NCBI RefSeq assembly: GCF_009296185.1
Contig: NZ_WBJR01000002.1
Coordinates: 310,001-374,000, forward strand
Origin: Hydrogenovibrio sp. JE_KL2
GTDB taxonomy: Bacteria > Pseudomonadota > Gammaproteobacteria > Thiomicrospirales > Thiomicrospiraceae
Length of the DNA stretch: 64,000 nucleotides
Direction: 5' to 3'
The position numbers and the translations under genes are program-made. Positions 46,378-55,670 of this stretch are shown in pieces. The notes under the pieces were generated by a model. That model saw only the letters and a list, made by a program, of their open reading frames with translations. It was not told the DNA's origin and made no database searches. Positions within the stretch are counted from its first letter, which is position 1. Each line of letters begins with the position of its first letter.

Positions 46378-47379
46378 TTAGAATCCCCAATGGAAGTTTA
46401 AGCTGGAATAACGGAAACGTTTTTCCGGCTGATCGTCATAATACTGCGGTGTCGATTTGGTGCTGTAGTTCATGCTGAATTGGTTATAGGTAAAGCCGAT
46501 GCCCACATCGAATAGTGGCCAAAAATTTCGTCTTCGGACGATGGGCCTATCGTCAGTGAATAAACGACCATCGGTTAAGAGATTATAGATTTCGTAATCA
46601 ATATTGACGGTGGAGTAAACGAACCAACCCCATCCTTTGTTGAATTTGATGGTGTTGAGTTGGTTGTCGAAAAAATTCGGAGCGCAATTATCAGCGTAGT
46701 TGATGCCTAAACCAGCCCCTACATTGGTGCTAAAATTCCCTAGTTGACCACTCACGGTATAAAAACTTTGAAAGCCTTTCCCGGTGAGATTATCAATGTC
46801 ATTCTGCAAACTGACATGTAAGTTGATAGTTGGTTGGTTTGGGTATTGATGGTCCCAGCCTTTTTCATTGCGGTTACCAATGAGTTTATGCACACCATTC
46901 TGGATTTCTTCACCACCACTACCTGGCCCGATCCAGCCCAAGTTCAGTTCCATGCCTAATTGTTGACCTTGATAGGCTTCTATATGACGAAAGTTAATAT
47001 AGCTCCAACCCGTATTGGCAAGGGGTTTGACTTGTGAGTCATTGTCAATTCTTAAAGTATAGATCTCCGTTGCGAGCATGAACTGATCCATTTGATCTGT
47101 TTTAGGGGAGAGACTACTGTGCAAGGGTTTGAACAATGGATTGAACAACCACTCGTTGAAATCCATTTTTTGTTCTGTCCAGATAAGATGGGAACCGGCG
47201 GTATATTCGCTATCTGTTCCGAAAAGAATATCGTTATCTAAATTGAAGATGAATTGACTGGATTGGTCGTTGGCGAGTGGCCCGGCATAGCTTGTTGCGC
47301 TAGACATGCTTAACCCTAGTGCCAGTAAGCTCTTAGCCATGAGGGAAAATACAACGCGATGCCGAATGCGAATAACCAT
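46378..47379 (-). CDS. LpxR-like outer membrane lipid A deacylase family protein
   Basis: This is a 333-residue exported protein of the LpxR (DUF2219) type. In Salmonella, LpxR is an outer-membrane barrel that removes the 3'-acyloxyacyl chain of lipid A. The signature region just after the signal peptide, FNLDNDILFGTDSEYTAGSH, carries the Asn/Asp and Thr residues of the calcium-dependent active site. The chain ends SLNFHWGF with a terminal Phe typical of barrels. The signal peptide is preceded by a basic stretch; a Met 13 codons in is an alternative start. Activity is inferred from the family. Confidence 0.82.
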   Translation of the reverse strand: MVIRIRHRVVFSLMAKSLLALGLSMSSATSYAGPLANDQSSQFIFNLDNDILFGTDSEYTAGSHLIWTEQKMDFNEWLFNPLFKPLHSSLSPKTDQMDQFMLATEIYTLRIDNDSQVKPLANTGWSYINFRHIEAYQGQQLGMELNLGWIGPGSGGEEIQNGVHKLIGNRNEKGWDHQYPNQPTINLHVSLQNDIDNLTGKGFQSFYTVSGQLGNFSTNVGAGLGINYADNCAPNFFDNQLNTIKFNKGWGWFVYSTVNIDYEIYNLLTDGRLFTDDRPIVRRRNFWPLFDVGIGFTYNQFSMNYSTKSTPQYYDDQPEKRFRYSSLNFHWGF

Positions 47380-47628
47380 GCAAAATAAATTGTTTTCTAT
47401 AAAGTGTAATGAATATTATATTTTTTGTGTTTAAAAATCACCTAATTTTACTTATGGCCTACCATTATCAAAATGATTTGCCCCATAAATAAGAATGAAC
47501 CTGCTGATAAATCAACTTGTTATAATCCGCCGTCGGCCTAGGCAATTCACTAGGGGTTTTGTTAAAAGTCGATTAAACTTACGGTTTCTGATGAAATTTA
47601 CACACTGGTTTTACCAAGGTTAGATGTT

Positions 47629-48921
47629 GTGACACGGTCATTCTTTTTCGAAAAACGATTTTTCCCACTCTTTTGTGTCCAATTTTTTGGCGCCTTCAAT
47701 GATAATGTCTTCAAGAATGCCTTGGTGATGCTTATCACTTTCAAGTTAGCAAAAACGCCGAATGAAGCAGGCTTGCTCATCACGCTTGCAGCGGGTTTAT
47801 TCATCTTACCGTTTTTTCTGTTTTCCGCATTTGCCGGTCAGTTGGCCGACAGTCATGACAAGGTAGTTTTGATTCGAAAAATCAAACTGGCTGAAGTCCT
47901 GATCATGCTCACCGCCGCCTTCGCCTTCTGGACTCAAGACGTTCACCTATTATTGGGCGTTCTGTTTTTTATGGGTGCGCAATCCGCATTTTTCGGGCCG
48001 ATAAAATATGCCATCCTGCCTGAATATTTGTCGGAATCAGAGCTGTTGAAAGGAAATGGCTGGTTTAGTGGTTCAACGTTTATCGCTATCCTGTTGGGAA
48101 CATTATTCGGTGGTTGGATGGTTTTGACTGATAGTGGGCTCGAGTGGGTCTCGCTTGCCGTTATTTTGATTGCGTTGGCAGGTTATCTTGTTAGTTTGAA
48201 GGTGCCGTCACTTGATGAACAACCCGAAGCAGTGCGTTTGGAGTGGAACTTTTTTAAGGCCATCGGGCAAGAAATTGGCCATGCTCGTCAGTACCCGCAG
48301 GCCTTTTTTGCCGTATTGGCGATTTCCTGGTTTTGGTTTCTGGGCGCAACCTATTTAAGTCAGATGCCGGTGTTGGTGAAAGAAATCCTTGGTGCCAACG
48401 ATTCGGTGGTGTTGTTATTTTTGACGCTATTTTCGGTTGGCATCGGGCTGGGTGCCTGGTTGGTGAATCAGCTGAAGTTGGCAGTCCATAGCATTCGTCA
48501 ACTGCGTTGGTTGGTGCTACCCTTGCTGGGCATCACGCTGGTGATGCTGTTGTCCAATGTCCTGATGCAATCCTCACCACATCAGAACGATTTACTGACG
48601 TTACCGCAATTCTTAAGCAATCCGCGCCATGATGTTATTCTTGGGCTGATGGGTTTGATTGCCATGTTGGGCGGTACCTATATCGTTCCGCTTTATACGT
48701 TGTTACAGATTCAAACGCCGGAAGGCAAGCGTTCGCGAATGGTGGCCGCCAATAATATTCTCAATGCGATTTTTATGGTGGCATCCTCCTTGTGGATCAT
48801 GTTGCTCTATGCTTATGACTGGTCTTTGGTGTCAATTCTGATGACCATAGCGGCGTTAAATTTGGTTGCCGCAGCTTGGGTGTCATGGCGTTCAAAAAAA
48901 TTGATTGTAGAAGCATCCTGA
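47629..48921 (+). CDS. lplT: LplT-like lysophospholipid transporter (MFS)
   Basis: This is a 430-residue major-facilitator protein with twelve membrane helices, resembling LplT, which flips lysophospholipids inward across the inner membrane. The N-terminal LFCVQFFGAFNDNVFKNAL and QSAFFGPIKYAILPEYL are LplT/YqgE-type signatures. The start is GTG, preceded by CAAGG; no in-frame ATG is better. The next gene is an Aas-type acyltransferase/ligase, so imported lysolipids can be re-acylated, as in the lplT-aas operon of E. coli. The gap between the two is 55 bases. Confidence 0.87.
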   Translation: MTRSFFFEKRFFPLFCVQFFGAFNDNVFKNALVMLITFKLAKTPNEAGLLITLAAGLFILPFFLFSAFAGQLADSHDKVVLIRKIKLAEVLIMLTAAFAFWTQDVHLLLGVLFFMGAQSAFFGPIKYAILPEYLSESELLKGNGWFSGSTFIAILLGTLFGGWMVLTDSGLEWVSLAVILIALAGYLVSLKVPSLDEQPEAVRLEWNFFKAIGQEIGHARQYPQAFFAVLAISWFWFLGATYLSQMPVLVKEILGANDSVVLLFLTLFSVGIGLGAWLVNQLKLAVHSIRQLRWLVLPLLGITLVMLLSNVLMQSSPHQNDLLTLPQFLSNPRHDVILGLMGLIAMLGGTYIVPLYTLLQIQTPEGKRSRMVAANNILNAIFMVASSLWIMLLYAYDWSLVSILMTIAALNLVAAAWVSWRSKKLIVEAS

Positions 48922-48976
48922 TGGATGACTTTAATAAAAATAAAAAATTGGTGTAAACGGAAATAGGAAAATATAA

Positions 48977-51142
48977 ATGAAGTTGCTGGTTAAATTGCTT
49001 CTTTTGGTGTTCTTTCGCGTCAAGGTAAAGGGGCTAGAGAATTATCAGACTCTGGATAAGAGTGGTGAACCGATGCTGATTATCGCCAACCATACCTCTT
49101 TGTTGGATGGCTTATTGATAGCCAGTTTCCTGCCGGGAAAAACGGCCTTCATGATTGCCGAAGAACACACCAAAAAATGGTACGAGCGATTTCTGTTGAG
49201 CTTCGTCGACCACTTTAAAGTCGAATTTCATAATCCCTATGCCACCAAACGCGTTATTCATGAGTTGAAAAACGGCACACACTGCATGATTTTCCCGGAA
49301 GGACGTATCACCACTACCGGTAGCTTGATGAAGGTCTATGAAGGTACCGCAATGGTCGCTACCAAGGCCAATGCAACGATCTTGCCGATTCATATTTCCG
49401 GTGCAGATAAAAGTAAGCTGTCCTATTTGGACGGTCGGCATTTTGCCTATGTGAAACGTCAGTGGTTTCCGAAAATTCAGCTGGCAATCCAGCCCGGCGT
49501 CAAGCTGGAGCTTCCAAAAGGCTACAAAGGCTCCCGGAAACACGAATATTTCAAAGACCGCATTTTCAATATTTTGAAAGATGCCAGTTTCCACGGACAA
49601 TTTGAACCGCAGTCCCTCTTTAAGGCATTGGTGAACGCCCGAAATACTTACGATGCCTCCGAAATCTGCCTAGAGGATTTTAACCAGAGCACCCTGACGC
49701 TGAAGAAACTGCTCGCCGCTAGCAGAGTGCTCGGGAAGAAATTACACGAGCATTTAGGCGAACAAAAACGTGTCGGAATACTGTTGCCGAATGTTGTCGG
49801 GTTGCCGACCACCTTTTTTGCCTTGCAGGCCTATGCACATGTTCCGGCGATGTTGAATTTTACCTCTGGGCTCGGCCCCATCAAGTCGGCTTGCGAAACG
49901 GCGGAGTTAAAGACGGTCATCACTTCCCACAAGTTTGTCGAAGTCTTTCAATTAGCCCCTTTGGTTGAGAGTCTTTCAGATCAAATCACCTTCCTTTACC
50001 TGGAAGATATTCGTGGTGAAATCGGCTTAGCCGACAAATTGAGCCTGTTATGGAGTAATGCGAAATCCTTGCCGGGCTATGCGCTGGATCACGAAGAAGA
50101 AGCGGCGGTGTTGTTCACTTCCGGTTCGGAAGGTGCGCCGAAGGGTGTGGTGTTGTCGCATAAGAACATCATCAGCAATGTCGAGCAGATTTCCGCGGTA
50201 CTGACGCTATTGCCGGGTGAGAAAATCTTCAACGCTTTGCCGACCTTTCATAGTTTTGGGTTGACGGCAGGCACGATTTGGCCGGTACTAAAGGGCGCCA
50301 GTGTCTTTATGTACCCGTCGCCGTTGCATTACGCGGTGATTCCGGAAATGGTCTATCAGTTGAACGCCAAGTTCCTGTTTGCGACCGATACCTTCTTCAA
50401 TGGATATGCGAAAAAAGCCGATCCGTATGATTTTTACAGCATTCGTGCTTTGGTTGCTGGTGCCGAGAAATTGCGTCCGGAAACGCTTCAGCTGTATCTG
50501 GATAAATTCCATATCCCCATTTTCGAAGGTTATGGTGTAACGGAAACCGCGCCGGTAGTAGCGGTCAACGTCCCGCAAAAATTCAAACATGGCACTATCG
50601 GGCAGCTGGTGCCGGGCATCGAGTATCGCTTGGATCCGGTTGAGGGGATCGAGCATGGTGGGCGTTTGGTGGTGAAAGGCCCCAATATCATGAAAGGCTA
50701 CCTGTTGCCGGATCAACCCGGGAAACTGATTGAACCCAAAGATGGCTGGCACGATACCGGAGACATCGCCGACATTGATGAAGACGGTTTTGTCTCCATC
50801 AAAGGTCGAGCCAAACGTTTTGCGAAAATTGGTGGCGAGATGATCTCACTGGCAGCGGTGGAAAACTATATCAACCGTGCCAGCCCGGAGGGGCATCATG
50901 TAGTGGTCGCCGTGGCGGATTTAAGAAAAGGCGAGCAGTTGATTTTGGTCACCAACGACGAAAGTTTAAGTCGTCATACCGTAAAAGAAGCGGCTCGCGC
51001 GGCGGAAGTGGCTGAGATCATGATTCCGAAAACGGTTATTTTGGTGGAAGAAATTCCGGTGATGGGCACTGGAAAAACCAACTATCCTGAAGTGCAGAAA
51101 ATTGCCGACGGCCATTTCGACAATGCCGACACTAACGAGTAA
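48977..51142 (+). CDS. aas: Aas-type bifunctional acyltransferase / acyl-ACP synthetase
   Basis: This is a 721-residue fusion of a PlsC-type acyltransferase and an AMP-forming acyl-ligase. The acyltransferase motif H(X)4D is His39-Asp44 in NHTSLLDG, and FPEGRITTTG (106-115) binds the glycerophosphate. The ligase P-loop FTSGSEGAPKGVVLSH starts at 380, with later motifs YGVTETAP and GWHDTGDIADID. The enzyme activates fatty acids onto ACP and re-acylates lysophosphatidylethanolamine at the inner membrane. The length matches E. coli Aas (719). It follows lplT and is followed 33 bases later by a CPBP protease gene. Confidence 0.95.
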   Translation: MKLLVKLLLLVFFRVKVKGLENYQTLDKSGEPMLIIANHTSLLDGLLIASFLPGKTAFMIAEEHTKKWYERFLLSFVDHFKVEFHNPYATKRVIHELKNGTHCMIFPEGRITTTGSLMKVYEGTAMVATKANATILPIHISGADKSKLSYLDGRHFAYVKRQWFPKIQLAIQPGVKLELPKGYKGSRKHEYFKDRIFNILKDASFHGQFEPQSLFKALVNARNTYDASEICLEDFNQSTLTLKKLLAASRVLGKKLHEHLGEQKRVGILLPNVVGLPTTFFALQAYAHVPAMLNFTSGLGPIKSACETAELKTVITSHKFVEVFQLAPLVESLSDQITFLYLEDIRGEIGLADKLSLLWSNAKSLPGYALDHEEEAAVLFTSGSEGAPKGVVLSHKNIISNVEQISAVLTLLPGEKIFNALPTFHSFGLTAGTIWPVLKGASVFMYPSPLHYAVIPEMVYQLNAKFLFATDTFFNGYAKKADPYDFYSIRALVAGAEKLRPETLQLYLDKFHIPIFEGYGVTETAPVVAVNVPQKFKHGTIGQLVPGIEYRLDPVEGIEHGGRLVVKGPNIMKGYLLPDQPGKLIEPKDGWHDTGDIADIDEDGFVSIKGRAKRFAKIGGEMISLAAVENYINRASPEGHHVVVAVADLRKGEQLILVTNDESLSRHTVKEAARAAEVAEIMIPKTVILVEEIPVMGTGKTNYPEVQKIADGHFDNADTNE

Positions 51143-51175
51143 CTTATCATCAGTAGGTCTATGGAAGGAAAGAAC

Positions 51176-51760
51176 ATGATTCAAAAAACACTGAATGCGA
51201 AGAACATTTTTGCGTTGTTGTTTATCGTTTTAATCATTACCAAGCTACACGCGTTTGAAGCCATCAAGCTAGACAGTCACTTTATCGGTCACCCGATTAT
51301 CATCAACTGGCCGTTGATTCTGACGGTTTTCGTGATTGCCGCCGGAGCGATTTTTGTGCGCAGAGGTTCCAATGATTGCTGGTTTATCGCGTTGAATTTT
51401 GTCGGCTTGATTCTGGTTTCCATTGTTTTGGAATGGTATCAACCGGGGTTGGGTATCGGCATTTTCATGTTGATGCTATCCACCGCTGTGGCGGAAGAGT
51501 TGATTGTACGATACGCATTCTTTGAGTTACTGTGGCCGCGTTTTAAGCCTGCGATGATTGTGTTGCTGAGTGCGCTGTTATTTATGGGTATCCACACCAA
51601 TATCTACACACAATTCGAGTCATCATTGTCGGTCTTCCTTTTTGGATTGGTATTGGGTGCCATTTATGCCCAGTTCAAGCAAAAAGACCAGACGATCAAA
51701 GGGATTGCGCTGGTTTCCTGGTTGCACCTTGGCGCTTTGTTGTTGGATATTTATCTTTGA
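51176..51760 (+). CDS. CPBP family intramembrane metalloprotease
   Basis: This is a 194-residue membrane protein of the CPBP (CAAX protease and bacteriocin-processing) family. The catalytic EExxxR motif is Glu107-Glu108-Arg112 in AEELIVRYAFFE. The two metal-binding histidines are His140 (FMGIH) and His184 (SWLHLG). Five or six helices are visible. The start at 51176 is chosen because AAGGAAAG precedes it; the frame opens five codons earlier. It may be co-transcribed with lplT-aas. Substrates are unknown. An inverted pair of the 19-base motif follows and probably ends transcription. Confidence 0.85.
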   Translation: MIQKTLNAKNIFALLFIVLIITKLHAFEAIKLDSHFIGHPIIINWPLILTVFVIAAGAIFVRRGSNDCWFIALNFVGLILVSIVLEWYQPGLGIGIFMLMLSTAVAEELIVRYAFFELLWPRFKPAMIVLLSALLFMGIHTNIYTQFESSLSVFLFGLVLGAIYAQFKQKDQTIKGIALVSWLHLGALLLDIYL

Positions 51761-51773
51761 ATATTTATCTCTG

Positions 51774-51792
51774 AAAATCTGCCAGGTTGGGG
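51774..51792 (-). repeat. 19-base dispersed motif, copy 7 (reverse)
   Basis: AAAATCTGCCAGGTTGGGG on the plus strand. It forms the left arm of an inverted pair with copy 8. Confidence 0.87.
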
Positions 51793-51812
51793 GAGGGTTA
51801 ATTTGTCCTTGA

Positions 51813-51831
51813 CCCCAACCTGGTAGATTTT
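51813..51831 (+). repeat. 19-base dispersed motif, copy 8
   Basis: CCCCAACCTGGTAGATTTT, forward orientation. It forms the right arm of the hairpin with copy 7. Confidence 0.87.
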
Positions 51832-51849
51832 ATCGATTGCCCGCATCTG

Positions 51850-53586
51850 TTATTCAGGGTAAATCGGGTCAAGCTGTCGACCTTCCTGCTGCTTCACCAC
51901 TTTCGTTTTTTGTTTCTCTGATGCTTTCAATGCCTGACAGAAGCTTGGCAAAAGGGCGTCATCCAAAGCTTCCTGATGGAATAAATGCGCTTTTAAACGG
52001 TTAACCAGCGCCATGTTTCCATTTATGGCAAGAAAGGCTTGCGCGTTGGCCGGAAACGCCTGAGACCATTGATTGAAGGCTTGGTAGGTTCCCTTTGCAT
52101 TGCTTTCCGCACAGAGTGCACAGATACGTTCCAGACTTGGATGAAAGCGTTCAAAAGAGCTGGCGGATTGTCCTGTGCTATCTGTAGGCGTCATGGCATT
52201 TGTGGTAAAAGTTTTCTTCTGACGTTCACGCCAGTAAAGCATGGCAGTCAATAACCATAGCAAAGCAAACGCAGCGGTAAGCGCCGGCCATAGCCAAGCA
52301 ATACCTGAAACTTTGCTGCTGGTTTCATGTGAAACTTGCTGATTGATTGGTTTGTTTGGCTGGTCCAACGGCGTTAGATTGGTCTGTGGTTTCAATGCTG
52401 GCAAGACATCCAGTGTTTTTGCCGGCAGGGTCGCTGTTTCCATTTTCTGGGTTTGGGTGTTCCACCAGTTGATGGTAATCGGCGGCAGGGTAATTTTGCC
52501 CGATTCTAAAGGTACAATCGCCATCTTGACGGTTTTGGCGGAGTTGATGCCTGAGTCAACTTCCTGATCCGACAGTTTTGGGTCATCCGGATACACATGG
52601 AAACTGGCCTGGTCGTCCAGACTGATGTCCGGTAACTGAGATGACATGAGGTTTTGTGCCTGCAAATGGATGGTTCGCGTGATGGAGTCGCCGACACGAA
52701 GTGAGTTAGGCATCTGCCAGTCTTGTGTCAATGTCAGGTTTGGCGTGGGTAACCAGGTTTTGTCTTTAGGGTAATTGGCATTTTGCGGCATGACCGTTAG
52801 CGTAATCGCTTTGCTGTTGTTACGAATCATCTTGATGATGCCGCGATATTGCAGTCTGCCGTCGAACTGCTCGGGCGGGATGGTCAAAGTGCCGCTTTTT
52901 TGAGGATAAAACGCCCAGCTCCATTCATAGACTTCATAGCGTTGGCCATTGATGTCTTTTTGATAATTGACCTGATTTTTGAGTTGTTTATTGATCGCGT
53001 CTTTGAAAATAGGGGGACGAATGCTACCGTCGATAAAACGCCCCAGATGGTAATATTTCAGGGTGTAGATGACCTGTTGTTGGACATAAGCCTTGTGGGT
53101 GCTGATGGAAGACTCCAGAAAACTCACGCCTTGTTTGCCAGCTTGTGTCATGGGCGAAACGAAAAGTTTATAAGGCTGGCTATCAATGCCATCCACTGTC
53201 AAAGGCGGAACCATCAGTTCACCGATTTGTTTCGGTGTGATACTGATATCCCAGCGTGTCAGCGCCTGATAGTTGCCGTTGACGATACTCACATTCGTCG
53301 AGCGTTGGGTGCCTAACACCTTGAACTGATCTTTTAGCGGCGATAAATCCAGATCATCAAAGGTCTGAAAATTGGTTTGCACCACCAAATTAATCACATC
53401 ACCCATTTCCACCTTTTGGCGGTCAGTCGAGACGGAAAGCGTTTTGTCCGCCGCATAGGCATTCAGCGTGAACAGTGTCATTAAAACCGCGACCACCAGT
53501 AACATTCTGGCAGTCATGTTCGAGTAAGGTTGCACAAATCTCATTGTCATCGTTTCACCATTTGTCTCATTATTGATTTTCACCAT
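51850..53586 (-). CDS. batD: BatD family protein
   Basis: This is a 578-residue envelope protein, last gene of a MoxR-Bat operon. A signal helix near residues 28-45 is followed by Ig-like beta domains. The family core starts at LSVSTDRQKVEMGDVINLVVQTN and the YEVYEWSWAFYPQKSGTLTIPP block is typical. A C-terminal membrane helix (about 435-455) precedes a cytoplasmic tail. The ATG overlaps the BatB/C stop, so coupling is likely, although Met13 or Met24 would give a neater signal peptide. Bat proteins are linked to stress tolerance and envelope complex assembly; the molecular role is unsettled. Confidence 0.87.
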   Translation of the reverse strand: MVKINNETNGETMTMRFVQPYSNMTARMLLVVAVLMTLFTLNAYAADKTLSVSTDRQKVEMGDVINLVVQTNFQTFDDLDLSPLKDQFKVLGTQRSTNVSIVNGNYQALTRWDISITPKQIGELMVPPLTVDGIDSQPYKLFVSPMTQAGKQGVSFLESSISTHKAYVQQQVIYTLKYYHLGRFIDGSIRPPIFKDAINKQLKNQVNYQKDINGQRYEVYEWSWAFYPQKSGTLTIPPEQFDGRLQYRGIIKMIRNNSKAITLTVMPQNANYPKDKTWLPTPNLTLTQDWQMPNSLRVGDSITRTIHLQAQNLMSSQLPDISLDDQASFHVYPDDPKLSDQEVDSGINSAKTVKMAIVPLESGKITLPPITINWWNTQTQKMETATLPAKTLDVLPALKPQTNLTPLDQPNKPINQQVSHETSSKVSGIAWLWPALTAAFALLWLLTAMLYWRERQKKTFTTNAMTPTDSTGQSASSFERFHPSLERICALCAESNAKGTYQAFNQWSQAFPANAQAFLAINGNMALVNRLKAHLFHQEALDDALLPSFCQALKASEKQKTKVVKQQEGRQLDPIYPE

Positions 53587-55670
53587 GATTTGTCGGGCTC
53601 TTGTGCCTCATCGGCATTTTGGTGTTGTAACTGATATTGGTATTCAAATTTTCGTTTCAGGAAAAGCCCCGGCTGGTCGGGAATCTGGTTCAACCAGGCT
53701 TTTTCCGCCTGCTCTTCTTCGGTCAGTTTTTTGCCGGATTGCGCAGACTTTTTGCCGTCCATTTGATCAGAAAGTCGTGTTGGCGAGGTCTTTTTCTGCG
53801 CCAAATTCTGTTGGTTCTTATCAGCGTTCACCTGAGACATTTCGGTGGCCTGTTGTCCAGTTTGTCCATTTTTCTTGCCGGCACCAGACGGTTTATTTTG
53901 TTGTTGTTTGCCTTGTTCATTTGCCTGTTGGTTGTCTTGTGCGCTGTGCTGTTTTTCTTTTTCGGCAGATTTTTGTGCGTTAGCTTGCTTGTTTTGTTGA
54001 TCCTTTTGATCTGAAGCCGCTTGCTGTGATTTAGGTTGTACCGGCTGATTCAAGTCGTTTTTGGCATCGGAGTTACCGGACTGATTCGCATTGGCATTTT
54101 CCTGCCCTTGTTTTTGCGGTTGATTGCCACCGGAACCCTTTTGTTTGCTTTGCTGGTTGCTCTGTTGATTATCCTGAGCCTGTGATTGCGACGAGGCATC
54201 GTTTTGTTGTTTATTTTTTTGTTTTAGCAGGCTATCAACCAGTTGCAGGTTTTGCTTGGCTTGTTGCCAGTTTGGGCGTGTTTTCAGTGCAGATTCATAC
54301 TGTTCCTTGGCTTTTTCCAATTCACCAAGGTGTGCATAAGTGTTACCCAGGTTGTAGTGACCTTGTGGAGACGGATCAAGTTTGAACTGTTTGAGCGCCT
54401 CTTGGTAATCGCCAGCTTTGTAGTAGCTCGCGCCTTTCCATGCAGGGCTTTCAAAGCGGTCTGCTGCGGTTTCATAATCCTTCTGTTGCCATTTTTCATA
54501 GCCTTGCTGGTTGGGTGATTTAAAAACATCAGTGAAATGCACACTGGCATCTTCATGTTTGTTTTTATCGATTGGCTGGGCGGCATAGCTTGAAGGAGAG
54601 TAAGCACTGCCGGCAGCCAGTAGCCAAACCGTCAGCAAGCCACTGACGGAAACGCTGAATAACCAACCACGGCGGTAAGCCAACGCCGCTAACGGAATCA
54701 ACAGATAAAGCAGATATACACCTTTATCCAACCAAGCAACGAAAGATTTTGGTGGTGTTTGTTTATCTTTTGCTTGCTGAGTCGGTAATTGATTCAGGAA
54801 GGGCGGTAGCAGCACAGAGAGGTCGTCATCCGAGTTTTGCATCAGCGTTACGCGAGCACCCAGCGATTGTGCCAATTTCTGGATGCGTTCAACTGGGATT
54901 TTTGCCATGATGATTTTGCCGGAGTCATCTTTTAACAAGCCATAATTCGGCACCGGAATTGGGCCGCCATGCGGTGTACCGCTGATGAGAATACTGACGC
55001 TGACATTGGCATGTTTGATTAAGGAAATCACTTCAGGTACTTCTTTGGCTTCGATATCGTCCATCACCCAAATCAAGTGACCATGTTTCACATGCGCCCC
55101 TTTGAAGAGGCTGAGTGCCTGTTTCACACCTTCAACAGCGTTAGAACCGTATTTTGGCATCATGGTCGGGTTCAAATGCGGAATCAGTGAGAGCAAGGTT
55201 TCATTGTCGTCGGAAATCGGTGCCAGAGTGTGCGCTGTGCCGGCATATACGACCATGCCGCTTGCCATTTCTGGATGTTGTTTGAGCAGGTCGATGAGCT
55301 TGTACTGGGTGCGTGTTATACGATTTGGTTTCAGGTCGTCTGCCAACATGGAAAGTGACAGATCCTGCAAAATAACGGTACCTTCAGTCGATTTTTCCGC
55401 GGGTACCTTAACCTGTTCCCAGGTTGGGCCAGATAATGCGATGATGGCGCTAAACCAAATCGCCATCAAGCCAACCACTTCCCAAGGCTTATCGGCGTTT
55501 TCTGCTGACTTGCCAAGCAATATGGGTTTGAAGCTCGGGTTGATGATTTCCTGCCAGCTGCTTTGCTCGCTTCGGCGTTGCCAAAGTTTCCAGCCAAGCC
55601 AAGCGGCAGGGAGCAATACCAGTAGCCATTCAGGGCGGAGGAAATGGAAGGTCATATGCGTGGCATTCAC
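53580..55670 (-). CDS. batB: BatB-BatC fusion: VWA domain plus TPR and Gln/Asn/Lys-rich tail
   Basis: This is a 696-residue membrane protein that joins BatB and BatC, separate genes in some bacteria. An N-terminal helix precedes a von Willebrand A domain with the metal site DLSLS at 103-107. Two membrane helices near 315-360 follow. Then come TPR repeats (about 395-490) with GHYNLGNTYAHLGELEKAKEQYESAL. The stretch at about 495-650 is a low-complexity region dominated by Gln, Asn, Lys and Ser. The C-terminus is a short conserved EEQAEKAWLNQIPDQPG segment. Start and stop overlap the neighbouring genes by 4-7 bases. Confidence 0.88.
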   Translation of the reverse strand: MNATHMTFHFLRPEWLLVLLPAAWLGWKLWQRRSEQSSWQEIINPSFKPILLGKSAENADKPWEVVGLMAIWFSAIIALSGPTWEQVKVPAEKSTEGTVILQDLSLSMLADDLKPNRITRTQYKLIDLLKQHPEMASGMVVYAGTAHTLAPISDDNETLLSLIPHLNPTMMPKYGSNAVEGVKQALSLFKGAHVKHGHLIWVMDDIEAKEVPEVISLIKHANVSVSILISGTPHGGPIPVPNYGLLKDDSGKIIMAKIPVERIQKLAQSLGARVTLMQNSDDDLSVLLPPFLNQLPTQQAKDKQTPPKSFVAWLDKGVYLLYLLIPLAALAYRRGWLFSVSVSGLLTVWLLAAGSAYSPSSYAAQPIDKNKHEDASVHFTDVFKSPNQQGYEKWQQKDYETAADRFESPAWKGASYYKAGDYQEALKQFKLDPSPQGHYNLGNTYAHLGELEKAKEQYESALKTRPNWQQAKQNLQLVDSLLKQKNKQQNDASSQSQAQDNQQSNQQSKQKGSGGNQPQKQGQENANANQSGNSDAKNDLNQPVQPKSQQAASDQKDQQNKQANAQKSAEKEKQHSAQDNQQANEQGKQQQNKPSGAGKKNGQTGQQATEMSQVNADKNQQNLAQKKTSPTRLSDQMDGKKSAQSGKKLTEEEQAEKAWLNQIPDQPGLFLKRKFEYQYQLQHQNADEAQEPDKSW

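Larger units (their letters stand above)
51774..51831. terminator. bidirectional hairpin from two motif copies
   Basis: Copies 7 and 8 can form a 19-pair stem (one G-T pair) with a 20-base loop. The ends are AAAA on the left and TTTT on the right. It lies between the convergent CPBP and BatD genes and would act as a terminator in both directions. Confidence 0.7.

Noticed and set aside
49112-49600. 162-codon open frame antisense to aas
   Set aside because: It mirrors the acyltransferase domain of aas, with no start signals or family features.
54300-54610. Overlapping frames across the Gln-rich part of the BatB/C gene
   Set aside because: Repetitive low-complexity codons open several frames by chance; only the minus-strand BatB/C frame has domains and coupled neighbours.
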